Shown here piece after piece: positions 48,867 to 57,668 of a stretch of 64,000 nt of DNA. Both the position numbers and the translations under genes were made by a program. Source of the DNA: Scatosoma sp048465415 (GTDB lineage: Bacteria > Bacillota > Clostridia > Christensenellales > Borkfalkiaceae); assembly GCA_048465415.1 (NCBI GenBank), contig DBFWLO010000015.1:94473-158472 (forward strand), written 5' to 3'. Within the stretch, counting starts at the first letter, position 1. Every line of letters starts with the position of its first letter. The notes beneath the pieces were generated by a model, which was not told the origin of the DNA, searched no databases, and worked only from the letters and a program-made list of their open reading frames with translations.

Positions 48867-49546
48867 ATATCAAGATTTATCAGATCAGTCCTGCGCGAGA
48901 TACCAATAGAGTCAAGTTCCTGAGCTTATCGCAGTTACAAAAGTTCCAGGGCGGCAAAGACATAAACGCGGCTATTTATGATGAGGTATATTCCGGGGAG
49001 GTGGCTTGCAACAATTTGGAAGAGGTATATAATCTATTCAATATCCAACCCCCGCCGCTGCACCGCGGGCATTCGTTATCCATATCAGATATCGTGGTCA
49101 ACGCTGAGGGTGCGTTTTATTGTGAGCCTATGGGTTTTTACAAAGTGGACTTTGACGCGGCGCTTGCCCATAAAAGCGAGAATCTGTTGCGGGTAGTATA
49201 CGTCGAACCCAACAAACCTGCGTATGAATCGGAAATAGAAAACACGCTCAAAGCCAAGCAGCGGGCAGTATCGGGATATATAGAGGTGGTATCTAACGCG
49301 GATAACACGTGTTTGATTTGTAATGAAGAGGCGAAACTGCTGGGTATGGAAGGGAACCGCAGGCTGGATGACGGAACATCTATTATAGCCGGGCCGTTCT
49401 TTATCATAGGCGAAGCGGGGCCTGAATTTCGTTCTTTAACGGACGAGGAGGCGAAGCGGTATCTGGAACGATTCTCCGAACCGGAAACCATTACGCAGGA
49501 CGAAGTCGAGCAAGACTTAGGTTTTGAAATTATAACTTTTGAATAA
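48863..49546 (+). CDS. YodL domain plus DUF3846 protein
   Basis: 227 residues with two domains: N-terminal YodL-like (about 1-100; KIYQISPARDTNRVKFLSL, HRGHSLSISDIVVNAEGAFY) and C-terminal DUF3846 (about 108-195; LRVVYVEPNKPAYESEIENT, LICNEEAKLLGMEGNRRLDD, IIAGPFFIIGEAG). Both are ICE-borne domains of unknown activity. Starts inside the preceding stop (ATGA). Confidence 0.82.
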   Translation: MNIKIYQISPARDTNRVKFLSLSQLQKFQGGKDINAAIYDEVYSGEVACNNLEEVYNLFNIQPPPLHRGHSLSISDIVVNAEGAFYCEPMGFYKVDFDAALAHKSENLLRVVYVEPNKPAYESEIENTLKAKQRAVSGYIEVVSNADNTCLICNEEAKLLGMEGNRRLDDGTSIIAGPFFIIGEAGPEFRSLTDEEAKRYLERFSEPETITQDEVEQDLGFEIITFE

Positions 49547-49554
49547 AGGAGGCG

Positions 49555-50040
49555 ATGGTGACAATTTTGGAAAGGCAACAGGCGCGCATGAGAAAACGAG
49601 TCTATATCTGCGCACCGCTGGGTGGTGACGTAACAGAAAATCTGGAACGTGCCATCCAATACACGGAGTATGCCTTAAAAGCAGGCGTAGCGCCCGTGAC
49701 CACACACTTTTATGCGTTGTGTTTAGATGACAATAACCCCAAGGAACGGGCGCTTGGGATGTCGGCAGGGATGAGTTTATTATGGGATTGCCAGGAACTG
49801 TGGATATTCGGCGATAAAATCACAGCGGGCATGAAAGAGGAAATCGATTTTTGCAAAAATCTAAACATTAAAATAAAGAAGATAAGTAACGTAGAAATCA
49901 AAAAGGTATTAGGAGGACACGCATGTGATAACGAGCACAAAAAAGAAATATTGGAAAATTTTAGTAGTACTAACGCTCCTGTTAGCGTTGACGCTGATCG
50001 TGTATCTGTCGTCACCGACCGGGGCATGCGCTTTGGCTGA
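49555..50040 (+). CDS. DUF4406 protein with an unusual C-terminal run-on
   Basis: 161 residues. KRVYICAPLGGDVTENLERA, CLDDNNPKERALGMSAGMSL and CQELWIFGDKITAGMKEEID give the DUF4406 fold, related to nucleoside 2-deoxyribosyltransferases. The family core ends near residue 120. The last 40 residues overlap the next gene by 116 nt and look non-native, so the original stop was probably lost by a small frame change near 49920. GTG 49558 is a better-spaced start. Confidence 0.75.
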   Translation: MVTILERQQARMRKRVYICAPLGGDVTENLERAIQYTEYALKAGVAPVTTHFYALCLDDNNPKERALGMSAGMSLLWDCQELWIFGDKITAGMKEEIDFCKNLNIKIKKISNVEIKKVLGGHACDNEHKKEILENFSSTNAPVSVDADRVSVVTDRGMRFG

Positions 50041-50302
50041 GACGACGTCGGCGGGCGACGTGGCCGGCGCAGTGGAAGAGACATGGAAATCGGCGCGGGA
50101 ACAGATCAAACAGGTCGTGAACAACGTGATCTTTCCGATCGTGGATACGATCCTGGCGATCATGTTTTTTATTAAAGTGGGTACGGCGTATTTTGAGTAT
50201 CGGAAACACGGGCAATTTGAATTTGTTGCGCCCTGTATCCTGTTTGCGTGTCTCGTTTTCACGCTCACCGCTCCCTTGTATATCTGGAAAATCATCGGGT
50301 AA
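49925..50302 (+). CDS. DUF3852 pilin-like membrane protein
   Basis: 125 residues from GTG 49925, with AGGAGG 8 nt upstream. A signal peptide (about 11-38, cut after ACALA) is followed by two membrane spans (about 70-88 and 100-120). The size and topology are like VirB2/TrbC-type components, and the family is a constant part of Tn1549-type transfer modules, just upstream of the TrbL/VirB6-like gene as here. Confidence 0.75.
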   Translation: MITSTKKKYWKILVVLTLLLALTLIVYLSSPTGACALAETTSAGDVAGAVEETWKSAREQIKQVVNNVIFPIVDTILAIMFFIKVGTAYFEYRKHGQFEFVAPCILFACLVFTLTAPLYIWKIIG

Positions 50303-50337
50303 AGATAAGGCATGACAATGCCTATGTAAAAAATACA

Positions 50338-50376
50338 CCAACCCAACCGGTTACAAATTGTAACCGAGTGGGTTGG
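50338..50376 (+). promoter_or_regulatory. long leader hairpin before the VirB6-like gene
   Basis: CCAACCCA / TGGGTTGG outer stem and GGTTACAA / TTGTAACC inner stem, ending 1 nt before AAAGGAG. No T run. It could mask or present the ribosome site, or protect the mRNA end. Confidence 0.55.
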
Positions 50377-50392
50377 AAAGGAGAGAAAAAGA

Positions 50393-51313
50393 ATGTTTGA
50401 TTGGCTGCAAGACCTGATCAACGGAATCGGTGCATCGATCTCGGAGTCGTTTGCAGATCTTGGTGAACAGATATCGGGCGGAATCTGGAAAACAATGCTG
50501 GGCTGGCTGTACGAATCGATCTATGGCGCGGTGGCGGACTTTTTCACAGTTATGGGAAACATGGGCGCGGAGATATTCGATCTGAAATGGGTGGAAGCTA
50601 CCATACGCCTGTTTACGCTGTTCGGTTGGGGATTATTTGTCGCAGGTTTAGTGGTGGCGATTTTCGACGTCGCCATTGAGTATCAGAACGGCAGAGCGAA
50701 TATCAAAACGACGGTACTCAATATTTTGAAAGGCTTCTTTGCCTGTTCGCTGATCGGTATCGTACCGGTAGAACTCTATAAATTCTGTATTTCCTTGCAA
50801 AATACGTTTGCGGGGGAATTATCCCGGTTGTTCTCCAATGGAGAAGTCGTGGACATCTCTAAGCAGGGCATGGATATATTGAACAGCAGTTTTGCCGTTA
50901 TGGGAGGAAGTCTATTCAATATCTTTTTATTGATCGCGTTTGCGTACTGCGTGGTGAAAGTGTTTTTCCAAAACATCAAACGCGGCGGGATTCTGCTCGT
51001 ACAAATGACGGTAGGTTCCCTGTACATGTTCTCTGTGCCGCGCGGCTATTCGGACGGATTCGTACAATGGATGAAACAGGTGGCGGCGATCTGTTTGACG
51101 GCGTTCATGCAGACGACGCTTCTGTACTTGGGGCTGATGACGTTTCCGACGAATATGCTTTTGGGTCTGGGGATCATGCTGGCGGCAAACGAAGTGCCGA
51201 GAATCGCGCAGCAGTTCGGACTCGACAGCTCCATCAAAGTGAACATGATGAGTGTGATGCACGCCACGACGACGGCTGTCAATTTAACGCGCACGATTGC
51301 ATCGGGAAGATAG
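50393..51313 (+). CDS. TrbL/VirB6-like conjugal transfer membrane protein
   Basis: 306 residues with about six spans (about 78-100, 125-145, 183-207, 216-236, 246-265, 275-290). Amphipathic N-terminus MFDWLQDLINGIGASISESF and a middle ILLVQMTVGSLYMFSVPRGY are typical of the transfer-channel scaffold of Gram-positive ICEs. The DUF3852 gene upstream and the VirB3- and VirB4-like genes downstream support this. Confidence 0.82.
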   Translation: MFDWLQDLINGIGASISESFADLGEQISGGIWKTMLGWLYESIYGAVADFFTVMGNMGAEIFDLKWVEATIRLFTLFGWGLFVAGLVVAIFDVAIEYQNGRANIKTTVLNILKGFFACSLIGIVPVELYKFCISLQNTFAGELSRLFSNGEVVDISKQGMDILNSSFAVMGGSLFNIFLLIAFAYCVVKVFFQNIKRGGILLVQMTVGSLYMFSVPRGYSDGFVQWMKQVAAICLTAFMQTTLLYLGLMTFPTNMLLGLGIMLAANEVPRIAQQFGLDSSIKVNMMSVMHATTTAVNLTRTIASGR

Positions 51314-51322
51314 GAGAAATTC

Positions 51323-51721
51323 ATGGTAGAAAAGAAGGAATGGGAAAGGATCAATATCGAGATTGACCGCGAGATGGAGGTAGACGACGAAAACAATCAT
51401 CAGATCAACTTCTATATGGAAACATGGTTTGACGTGGATAAAAAATTTCATCTCGATATCAATGACGAGGACGGGACATGGCTGAATATGTACGGGAAAT
51501 ACGATCCGTATGCGGATACGCTGAAAATCGAATGTGAGATCAGCCGCGAGGAAGGAAACAACTCCTTCTTCGATTATGAGCCTACGGACAACGAAACGAA
51601 GCTCATCAAAGACATGGTAAGGGAGAAAATCCAACAAGAGCATCACCAAACACCACGCGAATTCTGTGATAGCTTTGCCAATGAAGAGCAGATACTTGAC
51701 GAACAAACACTGGGAGGATAA
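51323..51721 (+). CDS. 132-residue acidic transfer-module protein
   Basis: MVEKKEWERINIEIDREMEV..., very acidic, beta-rich, soluble (FYMETWFDVDKKFHLDINDE). Placed between VirB6-like and a membrane-anchored protein; ATAGGAG ribosome site. Not recognised. Confidence 0.6.
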   Translation: MVEKKEWERINIEIDREMEVDDENNHQINFYMETWFDVDKKFHLDINDEDGTWLNMYGKYDPYADTLKIECEISREEGNNSFFDYEPTDNETKLIKDMVREKIQQEHHQTPREFCDSFANEEQILDEQTLGG

Positions 51722-51729
51722 GATGGGAA

Positions 51730-52206
51730 ATGAAAAATCATGGGAAGAAAGAAGTCTTGCTGCTTTTGATTTTAAGCGTCCTGATGCTGTGCGGCAGTAT
51801 TGTCTGCGCGGTACTGACAAAAAAGAATAACGACGAGATCAACCAGACCGCCAAAGAGTTCAAATACGAAGAACAAACGGACAAGGTGATCTTGACGTTG
51901 ACGGATGGAAGAAACGTGCGGATGGTGTTCGGGAACGAAGCTGTGAAAATCCTCAACTCCTACACTTACGCGGACTTGAAGTCGAGCTTCGAAATCCTTC
52001 TTTTCGTGCGAGAATATGGAGCGAAAAAGGGGATTGTATTTGAACGTGCGAACACGGAACTTATAGGCGAATTCAAACTACACAGTATTCTATACCGTTT
52101 AGGGTATCGTCGGGAGCAAACGGGTGATCTGGATTGGGACTATACAAAAGACAAACGCTGGTATGTGAACGCCGCCAGCCGAGTAATCGGTAGAAGCGGG
52201 GTATAG
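51730..52206 (+). CDS. 158-residue single-span transfer-module protein
   Basis: One span near the N-terminus (about 8-28, LLLLILSVLMLCGSIVCAVL), then an outer alpha/beta domain (DGRNVRMVFGNEAVKILNSY). VirB8- or TcpC-like proteins also have one N-terminal span, but no sequence match can be claimed. Starts 8 nt after the previous stop. Confidence 0.55.
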   Translation: MKNHGKKEVLLLLILSVLMLCGSIVCAVLTKKNNDEINQTAKEFKYEEQTDKVILTLTDGRNVRMVFGNEAVKILNSYTYADLKSSFEILLFVREYGAKKGIVFERANTELIGEFKLHSILYRLGYRREQTGDLDWDYTKDKRWYVNAASRVIGRSGV

Positions 52207-52219
52207 AGGAGGAGTAGGG

Positions 52220-52480
52220 ATGAAACATTATTTATATCCGCAGAACTTAAAATCAAAAGCCAATCTCTGGCTATGGGGAATGCGGGATTTTATCGTTTTA
52301 GGGATCGGAGGATTGCTGTCAATCATTGCGTTAGTGAAGCTGGGCTGGCTGATCCCTGCGGCAGTCACGTTGTGCTTCGGGTTCCTGACAATTAGAAAAG
52401 ATGAGATCACGGTATTTGACTATCTCAAATATGGGGTAAAGTATTTTTTATCCGAGCAGCAAAGTTATAAATGGAAGTAA
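52220..52480 (+). CDS. PrgI/VirB3-like conjugal transfer protein
   Basis: 86 residues: YPQNLKSKANLWLWGMRDF, two adjacent spans (about 25-60), and a tail FDYLKYGVKYFLSEQQSYKW. The Y-P-x-x-x-K-x-x-LWLW start and FDYLKY tail are typical of small PrgI/VirB3-like proteins that accompany the VirB4 ATPase. GAGGAGGAG ribosome site. Confidence 0.75.
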   Translation: MKHYLYPQNLKSKANLWLWGMRDFIVLGIGGLLSIIALVKLGWLIPAAVTLCFGFLTIRKDEITVFDYLKYGVKYFLSEQQSYKWK

Positions 52481-52505
52481 AAGCAAAGCGAAAACCGAGA
52501 ATTAC

Positions 52506-52534
52506 TTGACTTTCCGTATTCAGGCCGATATAAT
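52506..52534 (+). promoter_or_regulatory. promoter of the HipA-like kinase unit 1
   Basis: TTGACT (52506-52511), 17 bp, TATAAT (52529-52534), 36 bp before the first gene of the unit. It lies within the transfer operon, marking inserted cargo. Confidence 0.75.
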
Positions 52535-52569
52535 AAAGACAAGAAATAAGCCAATGGGAAGAGAAGAAA

Positions 52570-52806
52570 ATGGCGGACGAAAAGTCACAAGCGGAAGTGG
52601 AGCGGGAGCGGGCGTATGAATACGGGCTGCCGGAATATCTCCAGCACGATCTCGACGCCTATAAAGAGGGGTTAAAGAACGGTTCTACGCTGATGGACTG
52701 TTTATGGGGCGAGCTGTACGGGAGCATCAATATCGCGGAGATCAACGACGGAGCAATCACGCCCGAACACGCGGACTATTTACGGCAGAAGTATCTTTGG
52801 AGGTGA
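52570..52806 (+). CDS. 78-residue protein preceding HipA-like kinase 1
   Basis: MADEKSQAEVERERAYEYGL..., acidic and helical, ending DYLRQKYLWR. Ten nt before the kinase gene and behind the same promoter, so it could be a cognate partner or substrate. It has no HTH like HipB. Not recognised. Confidence 0.6.
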   Translation: MADEKSQAEVERERAYEYGLPEYLQHDLDAYKEGLKNGSTLMDCLWGELYGSINIAEINDGAITPEHADYLRQKYLWR

Positions 52807-52816
52807 GAGTAAAGAA

Positions 52817-53734
52817 ATGATAGATTTTACGGTCTGCAAGCGGGTGATAAGCAAAGCATACAATGGTGCGAACGGCAAAAAAATAGCGATAGAGTACGAA
52901 GGCGAAGAGTATATGTTAAAATTTCCGCCTTCGGGGAAAAATAAGCCGACCGAATTATCCTATACGAATAGCTGTTATAGCGAGCATATCGGGAGCAGTA
53001 TTTTCAATCTTTTGGGGATAAAAGCGCAAAAGACGTTGTTAGGCCGCTTTGAGGTGAATGGAAAAGAGAAGATCGTATGTGCCTGCCGTGATTTTACGGT
53101 CGAAGGAAAGATTCTGTATGATTTTTGTTCGATTAAGAATACGGTAATCGATTCCGCGCATGGAGGAAGCGGGACGGAACTGGAAGACATCATCGAAACG
53201 ATAGAAAAACAGCAATTTGTAAATCCACAACAGTTATTGGAACATTTTTGGGATATGTTTATCGTAGATGCACTGCTGGGGAATTTTGATCGCCATGACG
53301 GAAATTGGGGCTTTCTGGTAGATACCAAGACGAAGGTTTCTCAGATAGCGCCGATTTATGACTGCGGGAGTTGTTTGTTGCCGCAGGCAGACGAGCGGGT
53401 AATGGAATTGCTGCTGAGCAGCGAAGAGGAATTGAATGCAAGGATATATCGGTTTCCCACTTCGGCCATAAAGATAAATGATCGAAAAATTAATTACTAT
53501 GACTTTTTAACGGAGACGCACAACGCGGATTGTAACGCGGCAATGCTTCGAATCTTTTCTCGGATCGATCCGGAACAGTTGCATGAATTTATAGACGGGA
53601 TTGAAGAATTGTCTAACTTACAAAAAACGTTCTATAAGACATATCTTGATGCAAGGTATGAAAAGATTCTTAAACCGGCGTATAAGCAACTCATAGAACA
53701 AACGCAGAATAAGGGACAAACGTTGAAGCCGTAA
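52817..53734 (+). CDS. HipA/CtkA-like protein kinase 1
   Basis: 305 residues. The catalytic region has DALLGNFDRHDGNWGFLVD (the N-x-DRH-x-x-N catalytic loop) and IAPIYDCGSCLLP (metal-binding D in place of DFG). The N-terminal lobe carries KKIAIEYEGEEYMLKFPPSG, with a candidate ATP-binding Lys. Single-domain kinases like this (CtkA type) lack HipA's N-terminal extension and phosphorylate host proteins, often translation factors. It follows the 78-residue gene. Confidence 0.78.
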   Translation: MIDFTVCKRVISKAYNGANGKKIAIEYEGEEYMLKFPPSGKNKPTELSYTNSCYSEHIGSSIFNLLGIKAQKTLLGRFEVNGKEKIVCACRDFTVEGKILYDFCSIKNTVIDSAHGGSGTELEDIIETIEKQQFVNPQQLLEHFWDMFIVDALLGNFDRHDGNWGFLVDTKTKVSQIAPIYDCGSCLLPQADERVMELLLSSEEELNARIYRFPTSAIKINDRKINYYDFLTETHNADCNAAMLRIFSRIDPEQLHEFIDGIEELSNLQKTFYKTYLDARYEKILKPAYKQLIEQTQNKGQTLKP

Positions 53735-53754
53735 TACGGCTGATGAATACGACG

Positions 53755-53787
53755 AAACAGGCATCGCAAAAAGCGGTGCCTGTTTTT
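53755..53787 (+). terminator. terminator abutting the next ribosome site
   Basis: AAACAGGCATCGC / GCGGTGCCTGTTT (one G-T pair), AAAAA loop, TTTTT. Only 3 nt separate it from AGGAG of the next gene. An AGCCGTAATACGGCT mini-hairpin at 53727 precedes it. Confidence 0.85.
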
Positions 53788-53800
53788 ATGAGGAGAAAGA

Positions 53801-54415
53801 ATGAACGAAAAGAACCGACAAAAAAAGAAACAAGGCGGATCGGTACAGACGCTGATCGGGATAAAAGGATTCAGCGAATACGGTCTTTTAACAAACGATG
53901 GGGAATTACTCTTCTTCTCGGTTACCCCTACGAATATATCGGTACTCTCGGCGACGAGCATTGAAACCAAAATCCGGCGGCTGATGGTGTTGCTGTCCGC
54001 CGTACCCGATCTTGAAATCGTGTGCACGGATTCGGCAGAGTGTTTTGACGACAATAAGACCTACCTGACGCACCGAATGGAAGAAGAAGCCAATCCCGAA
54101 GTAAAAGAGCTGTTGAGAAAAGATATCTTATTTTTAGACGGAATTCAGCAGGAACTATCGACGGCGCGACAGTTCTTATTTTTAGCAAGGTGCAGGAATA
54201 TGAATGCACAACAGGTGTTTGCGCGGGCGAATGCGATACAGAAAGTAATTTCGGAGCAAGGCTTTGAAGGTCATCGCCTGGAAAAAGAAGAAATCAAGCG
54301 ATTCCTCGCCTTATATTTCGACGCAACGCTGTTCGGGGAACAACTGCCGGATATAGACGGAAGCCAATATTTCCGTTTGGCAAAAGACGGTGCGGAATGC
54401 GTAAAGATCGGATGA
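53801..54415 (+). CDS. conserved VirB4-associated transfer protein
   Basis: 204 residues, soluble: LIGIKGFSEYGLLTNDGELL, FSVTPTNISVLSATSIETKI, DLEIVCTDSAECFDDNKTYL, and a C-terminal YFDATLFGEQLPDIDG. These blocks recur in proteins encoded just before VirB4 in Clostridial ICEs. Its role in the transfer machine is not known. No promoter can fit between the upstream hairpin and its start, so its transcript must come through that hairpin. Confidence 0.7.
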   Translation: MNEKNRQKKKQGGSVQTLIGIKGFSEYGLLTNDGELLFFSVTPTNISVLSATSIETKIRRLMVLLSAVPDLEIVCTDSAECFDDNKTYLTHRMEEEANPEVKELLRKDILFLDGIQQELSTARQFLFLARCRNMNAQQVFARANAIQKVISEQGFEGHRLEKEEIKRFLALYFDATLFGEQLPDIDGSQYFRLAKDGAECVKIG

Positions 54416-54452
54416 AACACACAGAAAGATTTTGAAATAATACCGAGAAAAA

Positions 54453-54482
54453 TTGACTTTTGCAACTGTTTTATGCTATACT
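54453..54482 (+). promoter_or_regulatory. promoter of HipA-like kinase 2
   Basis: TTGACT (54453-54458), 18 bp, TATACT (54477-54482), 34 bp before the ATG. Confidence 0.7.
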
Positions 54483-54516
54483 GATGCAAAATACTGCTGC
54501 GGTAAGGGAGGAAAAA

Positions 54517-55752
54517 ATGAATTGTACGTTAATGCATAAACGGCTTGCCGTCGCAGAATTGGAGATCGACGAAGCAACGGGTATTATCCAAAGAATAGAG
54601 AAAGTATATACGCCGGAGCACCTCCCTGTCGGAATTCTGAGCCGGAAAGGTCTTGTGGAGCGCGCAGAACTAAACGCGTGGTGGACAGATCGTTCTATCC
54701 CTGCCAGTCGGTCCGGAATCCGTGAAGCGCTTGAGACGTTAAAACTTGCGGACACTAAAATGTTGCTTGTTCGTTGTTTTGGTCTCAGTCTTTCTGACCA
54801 ATATTGGATTCGTCCGAAAGGTACAGACCTTACATGGGATAAGATCAATTTCTTTGATAATGCCTTTTCAGACGATATCGGCGACGTACTGTTCGGGAAT
54901 GTGGAAAAAGAAAAAGGTTTCGATTTCAGTTCGCCGGACAACACCTCGGACGGGTATTTGAAAAAACGTTGGAAAATCATAGCAGGAAAGCGTTGTCTGA
55001 TGAAAGGCGGAAGCAATCCTTTTCAACAGCAGCCGTTCAATGAAGTTATTGCGTCAAAGATCATGGAACGGTTGGGAATCCCGCATGTCCCGTATCGTCT
55101 TATTTGGGATAGCGGTCTGCCGTACAGCGTTTGCGAAGGTTTCGTAACGGCAGATACCGAGCTTATCAGCGCCTGGCGGATTCTGCAGACGCAGAAAAAG
55201 AGCAATGAGACTTCGGTGTATCAGCATTTTATAAATTGCTGTGAAGGGCTTGGTGCAACGGACGTCGTACCCGCGCTGGATAAAATGCTTGTGCTGGATT
55301 ATCTGATAGCGAACGAAGATAGGCATCTCAACAATTTCGGGCTGTTACGGAACGCGGAAACATTGGAATGGCTGGGCATGGCTCCTATCTATGACAGCGG
55401 CAGTTCGCTTGGCTACGATAAACTTGCAACGCAGATCCGTGGAGATAAAGACGTGGCTTGCAAGCCTTTCAAAAAACATCACGCGGAACAATTGAAGTTG
55501 GTATCGGACTTTTCATGGATAGATTTAGGCGCTCTCTCCGAGACGGACGCGTTGATCAAAGAAATTTTATCGGAGGAGCATGCAAAGGAGTTCATCGATG
55601 AAAACCGTATTTCCGCGATTACAGAATCGGTGGGGAAACGTATCGAAATGTTGGCGATGCTGGTGATGTCGCAGCCGCATACGCAGGATTCCATAAAAGA
55701 TGACGCGGAGGAAAATATTGCGGAAGATTACACCCCGAAAATAACATTATAA
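54517..55752 (+). CDS. HipA-like protein kinase 2
   Basis: 411 residues starting after GGGAGG. The N-terminal lobe has RCLMKGGSNPFQQQPFNEVI (ATP-binding Lys and the following Glu helix); the catalytic loop is DYLIANEDRHLNNFGLLRN; the metal site is MAPIYDSGSSLGYD. An unassigned N-terminal domain of about 150 residues includes GILSRKGLVERAELNAWW. Related to kinase 1 only in the core. Its own promoter and its place between two transfer genes mark it as cargo, possibly a toxin or defence kinase. Confidence 0.78.
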   Translation: MNCTLMHKRLAVAELEIDEATGIIQRIEKVYTPEHLPVGILSRKGLVERAELNAWWTDRSIPASRSGIREALETLKLADTKMLLVRCFGLSLSDQYWIRPKGTDLTWDKINFFDNAFSDDIGDVLFGNVEKEKGFDFSSPDNTSDGYLKKRWKIIAGKRCLMKGGSNPFQQQPFNEVIASKIMERLGIPHVPYRLIWDSGLPYSVCEGFVTADTELISAWRILQTQKKSNETSVYQHFINCCEGLGATDVVPALDKMLVLDYLIANEDRHLNNFGLLRNAETLEWLGMAPIYDSGSSLGYDKLATQIRGDKDVACKPFKKHHAEQLKLVSDFSWIDLGALSETDALIKEILSEEHAKEFIDENRISAITESVGKRIEMLAMLVMSQPHTQDSIKDDAEENIAEDYTPKITL

Positions 55753-55767
55753 TCCATAGAAATAAAA

Positions 55768-55804
55768 CAGTCGTTTTGCGTGAAAGCAAGACGGCTGATT
55801 TTTT
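55768..55804 (+). terminator. terminator before virB4
   Basis: CAGTCGTTTTGC / GCAAGACGGCTG (two wobble pairs), 6-nt loop, ATTTTTT. It lies 38 bp before the virB4 start. Confidence 0.8.
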
Positions 55805-55841
55805 CTGCCCAAATAGAAGAAAAACAGAAAAAGGAGGAAGT

Positions 55842-57668
55842 ATGTTCAATAGGAAAGCCCCGTCAGAAGAACAGTTGGAGAAAATCCGTACAAAGGATTT
55901 CTTTGACTGTATCTCGCCGGGGAGCATCAAATTCATGACAGATTATTATATCGTGGGTGACAGTTACCGCAGCGTATGGGCGGTACGTGAATACCCGCCT
56001 ACCACGGACGAGCAGGCAATCTTCTCTAAAATCGCAGACAAAAACGGTGTGACGCTGCGGATTTATCATCGCCTGGTGGAGCCGATGGAGCAACGGAAGA
56101 TCATCCAGAACGCCACTCGGAAGAATAAACTCAAAACCCTGGGCAGCGATGTGACGGAAAGCGTGGAAGCGGAAGAGAATTTGCAGGACGTGATCGAACT
56201 TTTGGCGAATTTAAGAAAAAACCGGGAATGCCTGCTGCACGTATCGGTATTCATCGAACTGAAAGCCAAAAACTTAAAAGACATGAAAGATTTACAGAGC
56301 GAAGTACAGATGGAATTGGCACGTTCAAAGGTGTCCGTGGATCGGCTTACTTTGCGGCAAAAGGAAGGCTTTTTATCCGTTCTGCCCGTAGGTACAAATC
56401 AGTTCAGAACACAGTACGAACGGGTATTGCCTGCAAGCTCGGCGGCGAATCTGTACCCGTTCAGCTTTTCAGGCAAGACGGATCCGCACGGACTGTATAT
56501 CGGAAAGGATAAGTTCGGAACAAACATTTTGGTGGACTTTGACAAACGCGCGGAGGATAAGACGACGAGCAATATCCTGATCCTCGGCAACAGCGGCCAG
56601 GGGAAGAGCTATCTTTTGAAACTTATCCTCACGAACCTACGGGAATCGGGCAAGCGGATCATCTGCCTGGATCCAGAACAGGAATATGAGGAACTTTGTT
56701 CTGCGCTCGGCGGATGCTATATCGATTTTTTATCAGGCGAGTATAAAATCAATCCATTGGAACCGAAATCGTGGACGGATAGTGTGGATGATCTCGACTC
56801 TGCCTGCCCCGAAGCGTTCAAACGGGTGACCAGACTCTCGCAGCATATTGCGTTTCTTAAAGACTTTTTTCGCGCGTATAAAGATTTTACCGACGCGCAG
56901 ATCGATACCATCGAAATCCTTCTCTCCAAGCTCTACGAGAAATTCGGGATCACCGATTCCACGGACTACGCGGCGCTGAAATCTGTCGACTATCCGACGA
57001 TGGAGGATTTCTATCGCCTTTGCGCGGAAGAATACGAAACTTACGACAGAGAAAAGAAACAGCTATATACGGAAGAAACCTTGCAGTCGGTCTGCCTGGG
57101 TATTCATTCGATGTGCGTAGGTGCGGAGAGTAAGTATTTCAACGGACATACGAATATCTCGGACAGCGAATTTTTATGTTTCGGTGTGAAAGGGCTGATG
57201 GATACGAATAAGCGACTGAAAGACGCTATGCTGTTTAATATTTTATCGTATATGTCCAATCAGCTCTTGGTGAGCGGCAATACGACGGCGAGTATCGACG
57301 AACTGTATCTGTTTTTATCGAACATGACGGCGATAGAGTATATCCGCAATGCAATGAAACGGGTTCGTAAAAAGGACTCGTCGGTAATTTTGTCGAGTCA
57401 GAATATTGAGGATTTTCTATTGCCGAGCGTTCGGGAATACACGAAACCGTTATTCTCGATTCCGACACATCAGTTCCTTTTTAATGCAGGGCAGATCAAT
57501 CCAAAAGAGTATATGGACGCATTGCAGATCGAGCCGACCGAGTTCGAACTGATCAAATACCCGGAACGCGGTACATGTTTATACCGTTGCGGGAACGAGC
57601 GGTATTTATTGCAGGTCCGTGCGCCGGAGTATAAATCCTCGTTGTTTGGGATGTCGGGAGGCAGATGA
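55842..57668 (+). CDS. VirB4-family conjugal transfer ATPase
   Basis: 608 residues. Walker A is ILILGNSGQGKSYLLKL (about 248-264), Walker B region IDELYLFLSN (about 486-495), and an arginine-finger region follows. The N-terminal 200 residues form the VirB4 N domain (ELKAK, TLRQKEGFLSVLPVG). It energises the transfer channel at the membrane. GGAGG precedes the ATG at 55842. Its stop overlaps the next start (TGATG), so the two are coupled. Confidence 0.93.
   Translation: MFNRKAPSEEQLEKIRTKDFFDCISPGSIKFMTDYYIVGDSYRSVWAVREYPPTTDEQAIFSKIADKNGVTLRIYHRLVEPMEQRKIIQNATRKNKLKTLGSDVTESVEAEENLQDVIELLANLRKNRECLLHVSVFIELKAKNLKDMKDLQSEVQMELARSKVSVDRLTLRQKEGFLSVLPVGTNQFRTQYERVLPASSAANLYPFSFSGKTDPHGLYIGKDKFGTNILVDFDKRAEDKTTSNILILGNSGQGKSYLLKLILTNLRESGKRIICLDPEQEYEELCSALGGCYIDFLSGEYKINPLEPKSWTDSVDDLDSACPEAFKRVTRLSQHIAFLKDFFRAYKDFTDAQIDTIEILLSKLYEKFGITDSTDYAALKSVDYPTMEDFYRLCAEEYETYDREKKQLYTEETLQSVCLGIHSMCVGAESKYFNGHTNISDSEFLCFGVKGLMDTNKRLKDAMLFNILSYMSNQLLVSGNTTASIDELYLFLSNMTAIEYIRNAMKRVRKKDSSVILSSQNIEDFLLPSVREYTKPLFSIPTHQFLFNAGQINPKEYMDALQIEPTEFELIKYPERGTCLYRCGNERYLLQVRAPEYKSSLFGMSGGR

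Noticed and set aside
50281..50392. The long hairpin as an origin of transfer
   Set aside because: No relaxase gene lies nearby and no nic-like sequence was recognised. A leader-hairpin role fits its place before the ribosome site.
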